Part shown: positions 8,714 through 16,812 of the stretch, one piece after another
Numbering within the stretch: the stretch's first letter is position 1
Layout: each line of letters opens with the position of its first letter
Position numbers and translations under genes: made by a program
The notes under the pieces: model-generated
Database searches by the model: none
What the model was told of the DNA's origin: nothing
Seen by the model: the letters and a program-made list of their open reading frames with translations, nothing else
From: Pseudomonas chlororaphis
Lineage (GTDB): Bacteria > Pseudomonadota > Gammaproteobacteria > Pseudomonadales > Pseudomonadaceae
Direction: 5' to 3'
Length of the DNA stretch: 64,000 nucleotides
Assembly (NCBI GenBank): GCA_001023535.1
Contig: CP011020.1
Coordinates: 3,113,734 to 3,177,733 of the forward strand

Positions 8714-9196
8714 CTATGGCGCCGTGGCGTCGAACACCATGTGCACCGTGCCGTAGTAGTCGCCAGGCTTGTAGTCGTCATCGGGCTTGATGGCGGCGAT
8801 TTCCAGGGGAACCTGGCGGCCCGGACGGGCCTCGGTGGCCGAGACCACCTGGGTCGAATCCAGGGTCAGTTCGACGCCGTTGAAGCGCACCCGCAAATCG
8901 ATGCGGTCGCGGCCATTGGACAGGTAGGCCTCCTCGCCGAGGCGCGCGCCAATGGAGCCGTTGCTGTTCTTCACCTCATAAATGGCCCGCAACGGGCTCA
9001 GGTCCGAGGTGATGGTGCTGAACGGCAGCCGTTGTTCTCGCTGGACCAGCTGCGGGTCGAGTGGCAACACATAGAAGTCGGCCGTCGGGATGGTCACGTA
9101 GAGTTCGAACGTCTCCCGCTCGACAGCCCCCCAGGCCAAAGACCAGGGCATGACCAGGGCGGTCAATGCGAGGGGACGTAGCCGTGTCTTGATCAT
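8714..9196 (-). CDS. CS1-type minor pilin-like subunit
   Basis: A 160-residue secreted protein with a signal peptide (MIKTRLRPLALTALVMPWSLAWGA). Its body has the pilin pattern: FELYVTIPTADFYVLPLDP at the mature start, IYEVKNSNGSIGARL in the middle and MVFDATAP at the end. It is clearly related to, but well diverged from, the three major-type pilins. It lies directly downstream of the chaperone gene (42 bases), and GAGGTAA precedes the ATG. A role as a minor shaft, base or adaptor subunit is inferred from divergence and position only. Confidence 0.8.
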   Translation of the reverse strand: MIKTRLRPLALTALVMPWSLAWGAVERETFELYVTIPTADFYVLPLDPQLVQREQRLPFSTITSDLSPLRAIYEVKNSNGSIGARLGEEAYLSNGRDRIDLRVRFNGVELTLDSTQVVSATEARPGRQVPLEIAAIKPDDDYKPGDYYGTVHMVFDATAP

Positions 9197-9238
9197 TTTG
9201 ATTTACCTCTTGCGTCAACGACGGTTCGGCGACAGCCG

Positions 9239-9982
9239 TCAGCCCTTGATCTCGACGTTCTGGGTCTTGCTGCCTTCGATCAGGGTGAAGCGGTACTCAC
9301 GCCCCGCCTCCTTGTCGAACGCGAACGTGCGGCCCTTCATGACGTGATGCTTGGTGGTCGGGCGGCATTCGTTTTCTTTCTTCGCTTCGCAGTCCTTGAA
9401 CTCGTCGATCACCACCACGCTGTTGCCGTTGTTGCGCAACTGGTAGCGGGTGGCGCTGTGATCGATCACGGTGTCGAAACGGGTGTCCTTGGGCCGCACG
9501 AAAAACACCGTGCCGTACCCAGCCAACACCTTGACCCCGGCGGCCACGCGCTCTTTCTTATAGGCTTCGCGTTCCTCGGCGCTGACGGCGAATTCGTCTT
9601 CCGCTTCCGGCACCACCGGCACGAAACGCACGCGGAAGTAACGCTCCTTGTCGCGGTTGCCCATGAACAACAACCGCGTGCCCTGCACACCGTTGGCCGG
9701 CACGATCAGGCGCGCCGGGCTGGCCATCAGGCCATCCCTGGCCTGGGCACTGGCCTGGTTCTGCAGCGGCACCTCGCTGTAGGTGCCGTCCTCGTTGTAG
9801 ATGATCTCCAGGATGTTCACCTTGACGAAGGCCGTCGACGTCCCGCCGTTGAACACCCGCTTCATGTAGGTGGTCTTGTTGCCGTCCAGGTAGTCGTAGA
9901 CCACCCCGACACCGATCTGCGGCCCGGCCTGGGCCACGCCGCAAAACAGAGAAATACCCACCCATGCCCATAGTTGTTTCAT
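9239..9982 (-). CDS. CS1-type periplasmic fimbrial chaperone
   Basis: About 247 residues with a signal peptide (MKQLWAWVGISLFCGVAQA). It resembles the CooB/CfaA group: an Ig-like chaperone with LIVPANGVQGTRLLF in the region that would form the donor strand, followed by RFVPVVPEAEDEF. A C-terminal pair of cysteines sits in FKDCEAKKENECRP. It would cap pilin subunits in the periplasm and deliver them to the usher at 12669. In-frame starts also exist at 10012 and 10003; the ATG at 9982 gives the best signal peptide. It follows the second tip adhesin by about 58 bases. Confidence 0.85.
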   Translation of the reverse strand: MKQLWAWVGISLFCGVAQAGPQIGVGVVYDYLDGNKTTYMKRVFNGGTSTAFVKVNILEIIYNEDGTYSEVPLQNQASAQARDGLMASPARLIVPANGVQGTRLLFMGNRDKERYFRVRFVPVVPEAEDEFAVSAEEREAYKKERVAAGVKVLAGYGTVFFVRPKDTRFDTVIDHSATRYQLRNNGNSVVVIDEFKDCEAKKENECRPTTKHHVMKGRTFAFDKEAGREYRFTLIEGSKTQNVEIKG

Positions 9983-10040
9983 CACTTGCTTGACCTCATG
10001 CATTAAACGCAACTCACAAAAAATTTGGCCGGCAGACCAC

Positions 10041-11285
10041 TCAGACTTCCGAATCCCAGATCACCGTGACACTGCCGGAGTAAGCCTTGGCGCCGGTGTC
10101 CAGCATCTCTTCGACGCTGCCCCGGGCCACTTCGAAATGCAGCATCCCGGACCGACGATCAACGTAAACACTTGGCTGGAAGAGTTCGGTCCCGCTGCCA
10201 TCGCGTAACAACGGACGCCGGTCGACCGGTTGGCCGCCAACGTCTGCCAGACCTTCGGGCAGGCTCACGCGCACATCCACCGGCACGGTATGGCCGCTGC
10301 CGGTTTCCGAGATCGCGCAGGTGTTGCCGCTGACGTACTGGCATTCGAGCCTCATCTTGAAACGTGACGAAGCCGAGATATGGAAGCGCTGGTCGCGAAA
10401 CAGCCGCGTCGGTTTGCTCCCGCTGTTCAGCCACGCTTGCCAGCCTTCCTGGGGCACCAGTTCCACCCGGTTGCCACCCGGGGGCACCTCCACCTTGAGG
10501 GTGTGCTCGACATCGAGCTTGAAATTGAGGGTGATCACCGATTCGTTGGGGATCATCAGGTCACCGAAGTCGAAGTCCTGCCCCGGGCCGATGCTGTAGA
10601 CCAAGGAGCCGGTATATTGGCCAGACGACATCTTCAGCGGGTTGGGGGTGCGCAGTTCGTAGGCGAAGTTCATGGAGGTGTATTCCATGCCCGGAATCAG
10701 GTAACGGGCTCTTTTGGCACAGTTGCCTTCGACCGGGGTTTTCCAGAAGAAAAAGTAGGCGCGGTCGTTCAAACCCGATTCACTGCTGGATCGACAAGGT
10801 GCAGGGGCGTACTTCCAGGTCGAACCCCACAACATCGCATGGGCGGTCCCCATGTCCACGCCGCCTCCGACCAGATCGATCACACTGACCGGCAGGAAGT
10901 ACATCGAGCCGATGCCGGCGATGCGCACCTGGACGATCTCAGTCTCGCCCGTGCCGGTATGGGTGACCTGCGCCAGACGCCAATTGGCAGGCACATGGAA
11001 TGTCGCCCCTTGCCGCAGGTCCGCATGATTGGCCTGAATGGGCGCGTTGGAATACGAGTTGATGTTCCACTGCAGGCTGGATACGTTCTCCCTTTCACAA
11101 TCCGCCGGGTTAGAAGCGCAGTAACCGGAAACCGGCGTGGTGTTGCGAAAGGTGTTCTCGTTGGGCTTCGAGGGATCGGGCCTGAAGACGGCGGTGATCT
11201 CCTTGCTCACGCCATGGGCCGCCGATGCGCCGGCCAACACCATCACCGAAACCATGCTACGCACTGCTACTGGTAGACCTTTCAT
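10041..11285 (-). CDS. CS1-type tip adhesin, copy 2
   Basis: A 414-residue CooD/CfaE-like minor tip subunit. A signal peptide ends at AAHG. An N-terminal adhesin domain (about residues 25-220) contains several cysteines and is followed by the pilin domain. The C-terminal half, from RTPNPLKMSSG to TVIWDSEV, is almost the same as that of the neighbour at 11328, whereas the N-terminal domain differs widely. In known class 5 fimbriae this protein binds the receptor and starts assembly at the usher. The upstream TTG at 11288 was set aside in favour of the ATG at 11285. Confidence 0.85.
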   Translation of the reverse strand: MKGLPVAVRSMVSVMVLAGASAAHGVSKEITAVFRPDPSKPNENTFRNTTPVSGYCASNPADCERENVSSLQWNINSYSNAPIQANHADLRQGATFHVPANWRLAQVTHTGTGETEIVQVRIAGIGSMYFLPVSVIDLVGGGVDMGTAHAMLWGSTWKYAPAPCRSSSESGLNDRAYFFFWKTPVEGNCAKRARYLIPGMEYTSMNFAYELRTPNPLKMSSGQYTGSLVYSIGPGQDFDFGDLMIPNESVITLNFKLDVEHTLKVEVPPGGNRVELVPQEGWQAWLNSGSKPTRLFRDQRFHISASSRFKMRLECQYVSGNTCAISETGSGHTVPVDVRVSLPEGLADVGGQPVDRRPLLRDGSGTELFQPSVYVDRRSGMLHFEVARGSVEEMLDTGAKAYSGSVTVIWDSEV

Positions 11286-11327
11286 CAATCACCGTCCTTT
11301 CGCCTCAGGCAGGCCAATCCGTGCCCT

Positions 11328-12575
11328 TTAAACTTCCGAATCCCAGATCACCGTGACATCCCCGGTGTAGCGCGTGGCGCCCGTGTCGAGCATCGCTTCG
11401 ACGCTGCTGCGGCCCACTTCGAAATGCAGCATCCCGAGCCTGCGGTCGACGTATAAGCTGGGCTCGAACAACTCCGTGCCACTGCCGTCACGCAACAGCC
11501 GGCGGCGGTTGACCGGTTGCCCGGCGCCGTCCATCAAGCCATCGGGCAGGGTCACGCTGACGTCCACCGGCACGGCGTGACCGGTGTCGGTTTCGGACAT
11601 CGCGCAGGTGTTGCCGCTGATGTACTGGCATTCGATTGCCATCTTGAAACGCGAAGAGGCGGAAATATGGAAGCGTTGGTCACGGAACAGCCGCGTAGGC
11701 TTGCGCCCGCTGTTGAGCCAGGATTGCCAACCTTCCTGGGGCACCAGTTCCACGCGATTGCCGCCGGGAGGGACTTCGACCTTGAGGGTGTGTTCGACGT
11801 CGAGTTTGAAATTGAGCGTCAGCAGCGAGTCGGTAGGGATCATGACGTCGCCTGCATCAAAATCTTGTCCCGGTCCGATGGTGTAATTCAGTGAACCTGT
11901 GTATCGACCAGACGACATTTTCAACGGGTTGGGTGTACGCAATTCGTAGGCAAAATTCACCGAGAGATATTTCAGGCTGGGAACGGCATAACTAGCCTTT
12001 TTGGCACATACGCCGTCAGTCGGCGTCCACCAGATAAACGGAAAGTCTTTATCGCTATAACCTATAAAACCAACCTCTTGGCAGGGCGCAGGCGCGCTTT
12101 GCCAGGTCTTCCCGCCCCACAATCGGCCATGAGCTGTCCAGTTAGATACCCCCCCACCAACCAGACTGGGTGCGGACACGGGGAGTCGATAGGTCGCTCC
12201 TATACCAGCCCAGCGAAACTCTACGGTCTCGGTTTCTCCTGTCTCCGAATGGATTACCTGGAGCTCGCGCCATTGAGTGGGAACACTCAACATTGCGCCC
12301 TTGCGAGGGTCGGTGTGATTTGCCTGGATGGGTCCGGTTGAATCGAAAGTCACGGGCAACAAAATGCTGGATAGTTTCTTGGCCTCGCATACCGTCGGTT
12401 GATGCTGGCAGTAACCACCAATAGGGGTGGTATTGAGGAACACATTCTCGTGAGGCTTCGAAGCATCCGGCCTGAATATCGCAGTGATATCCCGGCTTAC
12501 GGCATTGGCAGCAGGCACGCAGGCAAGCAACAACATCGAGACGATGCTGCTCACAGCCACCGGTAAACATTTCAT
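11328..12575 (-). CDS. CS1-type tip adhesin, copy 1
   Basis: A 415-residue paralogue of the next gene, with the same architecture: signal peptide ending near SAANA/AANA, variable N-terminal adhesin domain, and conserved C-terminal pilin domain ending TVIWDSEV. Shared landmarks include ITAIFRPDASKPHENVFLNT at the start, YELRTPNPLKMSSG and VEHTLKVEVPPGGNRVELVP. Two tip subunits in one operon is unusual; CS1 and CFA/I operons have one. It lies 93 bases behind the usher, with a long hairpin between them. Confidence 0.85.
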   Translation of the reverse strand: MKCLPVAVSSIVSMLLLACVPAANAVSRDITAIFRPDASKPHENVFLNTTPIGGYCQHQPTVCEAKKLSSILLPVTFDSTGPIQANHTDPRKGAMLSVPTQWRELQVIHSETGETETVEFRWAGIGATYRLPVSAPSLVGGGVSNWTAHGRLWGGKTWQSAPAPCQEVGFIGYSDKDFPFIWWTPTDGVCAKKASYAVPSLKYLSVNFAYELRTPNPLKMSSGRYTGSLNYTIGPGQDFDAGDVMIPTDSLLTLNFKLDVEHTLKVEVPPGGNRVELVPQEGWQSWLNSGRKPTRLFRDQRFHISASSRFKMAIECQYISGNTCAMSETDTGHAVPVDVSVTLPDGLMDGAGQPVNRRRLLRDGSGTELFEPSLYVDRRLGMLHFEVGRSSVEAMLDTGATRYTGDVTVIWDSEV

Positions 12576-12621
12576 CTATACAACCTCATCCATCAAAGCG
12601 AATCCCTGCAAGTTGGGGGAA

Positions 12622-12670
12622 GAATCCTCGCGCGGGGAGCGCCCTGCTCTCCCGCGCCACGTGAGGATTC
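12622..12670 (-). promoter_or_regulatory. Intercistronic hairpin, usher to tip adhesin 1
   Basis: An interrupted inverted repeat, GAATCCTC (12622-12629) with GAGGATTC (12663-12670), encloses GCGCGGGAGAG/CTCCCCGCGC-like arms. It begins within the usher stop codon and has no T run, so RNA stabilisation or attenuation is more likely than full termination. Confidence 0.5.
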
Positions 12671-15203
12671 AGGAGCGCTGCCGGTCGTTGTGGGCCGCGG
12701 CCAGCGAGCTATCGGCCAGGCTGTCCGGCGTGCAGCGCAGGTCGCCGATCATCAGCACATCGCCTTCGTTGCTGGCGTTCTCCGGGTCGAGGCGGAAGCG
12801 GCAGAACAGCTCGTTGCCGTAGCGCACTTCCAGGGTCGGCGAGGCGGCATTCATTTCCATGGAGAAGAACCCGTCCGCCTCGCTCACGCCACGGCTGGCG
12901 TGATTGATCACGTGATGGCCCTTGAGCGGCTCGCCCTGTTCGTCCAGCAGGCGCCCGAGCACGGTCACGGTTTTCATCACGCTGACCTTGCGGTAATCCA
13001 CGCCGCCCTTGTTCAGGTGATAGCGGGTGCGTGCCGGCTCGATGCTCGCCGCCGGTGGGTGCACGCCCTCGAAGTCGAAGGTCACCATGCTGTTGCGGTA
13101 GGCGGTGATCGGTACGAAGTTGCGGCCCGGGTGCAACGTGGTGGAGCCACCGGTCAGGTCATCGGCACGCAGGACGATGTCGTCCAGGTCGGTTTCCACA
13201 TCGACGATCATCCCCGCGCCACGGCCTTGGGGCAGGCCGGTGAAGACGGCTTTCTGGCCGCCGATGGCCACCGTGCTGCTCAGGTTCAGGCCACCGGTGA
13301 GGTTGTCGTTGTAGGAAGAGCGCTGCAGGAAGCCGTCGCCGTAGAGCGATTCGGTGCTGAAGCTGGCGATGCCGGACAGGCCCACGCCATAGGTGTCGGC
13401 CAGGGCCGTGGCGGAGACGTTTTGCAGCACATGATCCTCAAGGTCCCGGCGATAGGTCAGCGATGCATTGTTGTCCCGGTCGCCTTCGCGGGAAGTGCGA
13501 GTGCCGATGCTGCCCGACCAGTATTCGCCCGGCCCGCCCAAGGCGACGCTGACGCTCAGGTCCACGCCGCGATTGCGCCGGTCATTGGTACTCGACGTGC
13601 CAGGGCGGTCGAACACCGACAGCCGCCAGTTGGCGTCGCTGCCACGCAGCTTGCCGCGCTGGGTCCAACCCAGGTCCAGGCCCGTGCCCTGGACATTGCC
13701 TTCGCTGTAGGCCAGCCGCCCATTGATCGAGGACTTGCTGCTCAAGCGGTGATTGACCGACAGCGAGGAATTGCTGGTCTGGCCGACGTACACGTTGCGC
13801 TGGCGAATGCGGGTGCCGTCCGGCAGGGTTTCGTAGGTGTTGCGGGTGTCCAGCCAACTGCGGTTGTGGCTGGCGACGACGCTGCCCAAGCCATAGCTGT
13901 ACAGGGCCTGCACGTCCATGCCGTTGCCGTACTGCTCGGTGTGGTAAACGTTGGCGTACAGACTGGTGTGGGAGGCCAGTGTCCAATCTATCGACGTGCC
14001 GACCTGCAGCTTGTCCTGCACCTGGCGCGTGGAACCCCCGACGATCACCCGTGGGTGCAGCAGGTAGTTGACGCCAACCCCCGCGGTCGTGAACCCCGAG
14101 GGCTGGTCTTCCCAGTTGCTCCAGAGCCGGGTCTCGCGGCCGGCGAACAGGTTGTAGCGCCAGCGCTCCTCGGTGCTGTTCCAATTGTTCGGCTTGTAGA
14201 CCAGTTCCTGGCTGGTGGCGGTGGTTTGCCCGTCCTCGATCAGCCGCACTTCCACTTCGTAGATCCCGCCGGGCAACGGGCGAGTGTCCAGGCTCTGCAA
14301 GCCGGCGCTGACGGCCTGGCTGTTGATCAGCAGGCCGTTGCGATAGATCTCCACCGACGCCTGGCGGCTGGCGGTGACGTAAATGGGGTAGACGCTGGGC
14401 TTGGGGTTTTCGATCACCAGGCTGTCGGAGCTGCCATACATCACGCCCAGGGCGGTGTCCGGGTTGGCGCCGAACGAACGAATCTGCCGGTTCAAGCCAT
14501 CGGAGCTGGGGGTGAAATAGCCCAGGCGAAAGAAATGCCCTTCCAGTTCACGCTGGGTGAACAGTTCATGGACGGCGTGGTAGAGCTTGTCGTCCGGCCC
14601 GCCCAGGCGCGAGAGCTGGAGGTCCAGGGACTGGCTCCAGTTGCCGACGCTGGAACTGGCGTTGAGGCCATAGCGGCCGCCGGTGTCCTGTTGCTGGCCA
14701 CCGTTGAGATTGAGTTGGTTATTGAAGATCAGGCCGAGGCTGCCGTCCTGGGGCTGGTCGTGATAGCGCTGGGTGTGGGTACCGCGTTCGACATCGCGCG
14801 TGAGGATCGACACCAGCGAGTTCTCAAGGCTGTAGTGCACGGCCAGGAGCCCGGCGGTGCAGTTCTTTTCACAGGCGCCCAGCCGTTGGCCTTGCTTGAG
14901 CGTCTGCTCCCACTGGTCCCGCTCCACGGCCTTGACCGTGCTGTCATGGGTGTCGGTGAATTCCAGCAGGGTAATGCGATCGTCCCGCGTCAAGACCACC
15001 ATGGCTTCACCGAGGTACTGCTGATTGAGCTCAATACGAACCGCCAGGGGCACGTCGAAGAAGTGGGCTTCAAATTCCGCCGGAAGGCCCTTGGCCTGGG
15101 ACAGCAGGCTGGTCGGTGTGGTACCGGGGGCAGTCGGCGCGGCCAATGCGCTGGCGCACAACAGCAGCGCGAACGCACCCGCGATGGGTGTCATCGGAAA
15201 CAT
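12669..15203 (-). CDS. CS1-type (TcfC/CfaC-like) outer-membrane fimbrial usher
   Basis: An 844-residue outer-membrane assembly channel with a signal peptide (GAFALLLCASALAA). The N-terminal segment includes LPAEFEAHFFDVPLAVRIE; the middle has the beta-barrel pattern. A plug-like middle region carries YPIYVTASRQASVEIYRNG and GGIYEVEVRLIEDG, and the C-terminal domains include TVTVLGRLLDEQGEPL. Length and landmarks fit the alternate chaperone-usher ushers rather than the FimD type. The ATG at 15203 is used; a TTG lies just upstream. It follows the first pilin after a 121-base gap containing a strong hairpin. Confidence 0.9.
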   Translation of the reverse strand: MFPMTPIAGAFALLLCASALAAPTAPGTTPTSLLSQAKGLPAEFEAHFFDVPLAVRIELNQQYLGEAMVVLTRDDRITLLEFTDTHDSTVKAVERDQWEQTLKQGQRLGACEKNCTAGLLAVHYSLENSLVSILTRDVERGTHTQRYHDQPQDGSLGLIFNNQLNLNGGQQQDTGGRYGLNASSSVGNWSQSLDLQLSRLGGPDDKLYHAVHELFTQRELEGHFFRLGYFTPSSDGLNRQIRSFGANPDTALGVMYGSSDSLVIENPKPSVYPIYVTASRQASVEIYRNGLLINSQAVSAGLQSLDTRPLPGGIYEVEVRLIEDGQTTATSQELVYKPNNWNSTEERWRYNLFAGRETRLWSNWEDQPSGFTTAGVGVNYLLHPRVIVGGSTRQVQDKLQVGTSIDWTLASHTSLYANVYHTEQYGNGMDVQALYSYGLGSVVASHNRSWLDTRNTYETLPDGTRIRQRNVYVGQTSNSSLSVNHRLSSKSSINGRLAYSEGNVQGTGLDLGWTQRGKLRGSDANWRLSVFDRPGTSSTNDRRNRGVDLSVSVALGGPGEYWSGSIGTRTSREGDRDNNASLTYRRDLEDHVLQNVSATALADTYGVGLSGIASFSTESLYGDGFLQRSSYNDNLTGGLNLSSTVAIGGQKAVFTGLPQGRGAGMIVDVETDLDDIVLRADDLTGGSTTLHPGRNFVPITAYRNSMVTFDFEGVHPPAASIEPARTRYHLNKGGVDYRKVSVMKTVTVLGRLLDEQGEPLKGHHVINHASRGVSEADGFFSMEMNAASPTLEVRYGNELFCRFRLDPENASNEGDVLMIGDLRCTPDSLADSSLAAAHNDRQRS

Positions 15204-15248
15204 CAACGGACTCTCATAATCAGCGAGCTTTCTGGGCGTTTCGGGGTG

Positions 15249-15278
15249 GGTCGACCGGTCGGGGAGAACCGGTCGACC
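15249..15278 (-). promoter_or_regulatory. Intercistronic hairpin, major pilin to usher
   Basis: An 11-bp perfect stem (GGTCGACCGGT 15249-15259 with 15268-15278) with an 8-nt loop and no T run. Such a structure after the first pilin gene commonly protects the pilin mRNA or reduces read-through to the usher; that role is inferred. Confidence 0.55.
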
Positions 15279-15324
15279 TGCTGCTGCCCTGGGATGAGGT
15301 GGGGATCACTGGGCAGCGGGGGCC

Positions 15325-15810
15325 TTACGGGCGAGGCACGGCGTCGAAGATGACGGTCATGTCGGCGGTGTACAGGCCGTTCTGGGTCGCCAGCGGCTTG
15401 GCTGCGGTGATGGTCATCTCAGCCTGGGTGCCCGGGGTGGAGGTGGCGTCGTCGACCACTTCCTGGGACAGGGCGGTCAGGGTGATGCCATTGAAGGTGG
15501 TGGTCAGGGCGATGGCATCGCTGCCGTTGTACAGCGAAGCCGGGCCGCCTTCGATGTAGGCATTGACCGAACCTTCGGTGTTCTTCACGTCATAGGTCTG
15601 GCGCAGCGACGTCAGCGTACCGCTGACCGTGTTGTAGTTCATGGTTTCGTCCTTACCCCAGTTCCCGTCGCGCGGTTGTACATGGAACTGCTGGGTCGGG
15701 ATGTTCGCGGTGATGTGGATGGCCGAACGTGCATCATCCAGAGCGAAAGCCAGCGAAGAACTCAGGGCCGCAGCAGTCAGGGAAGCGGCGGTTACGATTT
15801 TCATGAGCAT
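15325..15810 (-). CDS. CS1/CFA-I-type major fimbrial pilin (operon-proximal)
   Basis: A 161-residue secreted pilin with a signal peptide ending at LAFA-LDD. The donor-strand region reads SAIHITANIPTQQFHVQPRD and the end reads TVIFDAVPRP. As the first gene of the operon, with a hairpin right behind it, it is the best candidate for the abundant shaft subunit. AGGTG lies before the ATG at 15810. Its closest relatives in the window are the two pilins at the far end of the operon. Confidence 0.9.
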   Translation of the reverse strand: MLMKIVTAASLTAAALSSSLAFALDDARSAIHITANIPTQQFHVQPRDGNWGKDETMNYNTVSGTLTSLRQTYDVKNTEGSVNAYIEGGPASLYNGSDAIALTTTFNGITLTALSQEVVDDATSTPGTQAEMTITAAKPLATQNGLYTADMTVIFDAVPRP

Positions 15811-16132
15811 GGGTTAACACCTGTTCATAGCAATAAAGAGAGAAGGGTTGAAGTGGCAGGCCAAATACACCTTGGCATGCCCCCTCAACGCCGCTGCATG
15901 ATCGTCGCTCTTTAATTAAAAATAAGCAGGAAAGTTCGCACAGTCATGTAGTAAATCGCGCACACAAAAGAGCGAAAAATACGCAACTTTCGATAAAGCG
16001 TAACTTTTAATGTAAGAGACTTCCCACATCCCCAGGAGCCAAAGGGGAAAAGGCTCGCAGACACTTTCGATTCATCCCGCAACCATGGGGGATTCAGGTA
16101 AGGTCTTATTCCACTTAGTGTAGGACGCAACT
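15811..16132. other. AT-rich divergent regulatory region of the fimbrial operon
   Basis: This region is noticeably richer in A and T than its surroundings, with runs such as TTTAATTAAAAATAAG at 15911-15926. It must contain the fimbrial operon promoter, but no -35/-10 pair stands out enough to name. No gene is supported; short frames here are poor. Confidence 0.55.
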
Positions 16133-16196
16133 AAGATATATCGCCAAGACAAGATATATCTATAGGCGAAGATATATCTGAAATCAAAGATATATC
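16133..16196. promoter_or_regulatory. Four AAGATATATC boxes at exact 18-bp spacing
   Basis: The palindrome GATATATC occurs at 16135, 16153, 16171 and 16189, each preceded by AA, so the start-to-start distance is exactly 18 bp in all three steps. The array ends 34 bases before the PadR gene. E. coli YqjI controls yqjH and yqjI from repeated inverted-repeat sites in their shared intergenic region, so autoregulation by the adjacent YqjI-like protein is the simplest reading. The array also lies upstream of the divergent fimbrial operon. Confidence 0.8.
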
Positions 16197-16230
16197 TCGG
16201 TTCTATTGATGCCGAACAGAGAGCAGAAAG

Positions 16231-16812
16231 ATGACAGCCCCTTACTTCCCCTCTACTCGCGACCAGGGTCATCACGATGGCTTCGAACGGCGCCCGCCCG
16301 GTCGCGAACGCAGCGGGCGCGGCCCCCGGGTGTTCGCGGCCGGCGAGTTGAAATTGCTGTTGCTGGCGTTGATCGCCGAAAAGCCTTGCCACGGCTACGA
16401 GTTGATTCGCCAGATCGAGTCCATGTTCGACGGCGCCTACACCCCCAGCCCCGGCGTGATCTACCCGACGCTGACACAGCTGGAAATGGGTAAGATGGTC
16501 CTGCGCGACGCCGAGGGCGGAAAAAAATGTTACAGCGCCACCGACGCCGGACGTCTATTCCTTCGAGACCAGGCCGAGGCGCTGGACGGTGTGCGGGTAC
16601 GCATCGAGGCCAGCAAGCGTGTCCTGCGCGAGCAAGGGCGGCCGGCGGAAATCCACGAAGCGGTGGTCAACTTGCGTCGCGCGCTGCAGATGCACCAGGC
16701 GCGCTGGAATCCAGAAGAAATCCTGCGCATCCGCGACCTGCTCAACGAGACTGCCAAAGCCATCATCGACGGCCCCGACCGTCCACCTGTTTCGGAGTCA
16801 AGCCATGACTGA
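16231..16812 (+). CDS. PadR-family regulator, YqjI-like
   Basis: A 193-residue winged-helix transcription factor. The PadR domain covers about residues 35-110, with FAAGELKLLLLALI, HGYELIRQIE and YTPSPGVIYPTLTQLE, the last being the typical recognition segment. A C-terminal helical dimer region follows. The domain and its partner gene match E. coli YqjI, a nickel-responsive repressor of the ferric-siderophore reductase yqjH. The histidine- and cysteine-rich N-terminal tail of YqjI is almost missing here (only one HH pair near residue 14), so metal sensing may differ. Its stop overlaps the start of the next gene by 8 bases, indicating co-translation. Confidence 0.88.
   Translation: MTAPYFPSTRDQGHHDGFERRPPGRERSGRGPRVFAAGELKLLLLALIAEKPCHGYELIRQIESMFDGAYTPSPGVIYPTLTQLEMGKMVLRDAEGGKKCYSATDAGRLFLRDQAEALDGVRVRIEASKRVLREQGRPAEIHEAVVNLRRALQMHQARWNPEEILRIRDLLNETAKAIIDGPDRPPVSESSHD

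Noticed and set aside
12690..15353. An 887-codon plus-strand open frame
   Set aside because: It is antisense to the usher gene, which has a signal peptide and family landmarks; the antisense product is low-complexity and unlike any family.
16072..16392. A minus-strand frame with a periodic RYIF/RYIL pattern
   Set aside because: The periodic peptide is the translation of the 18-bp-spaced GATATATC boxes; the frame runs antisense into the PadR gene.
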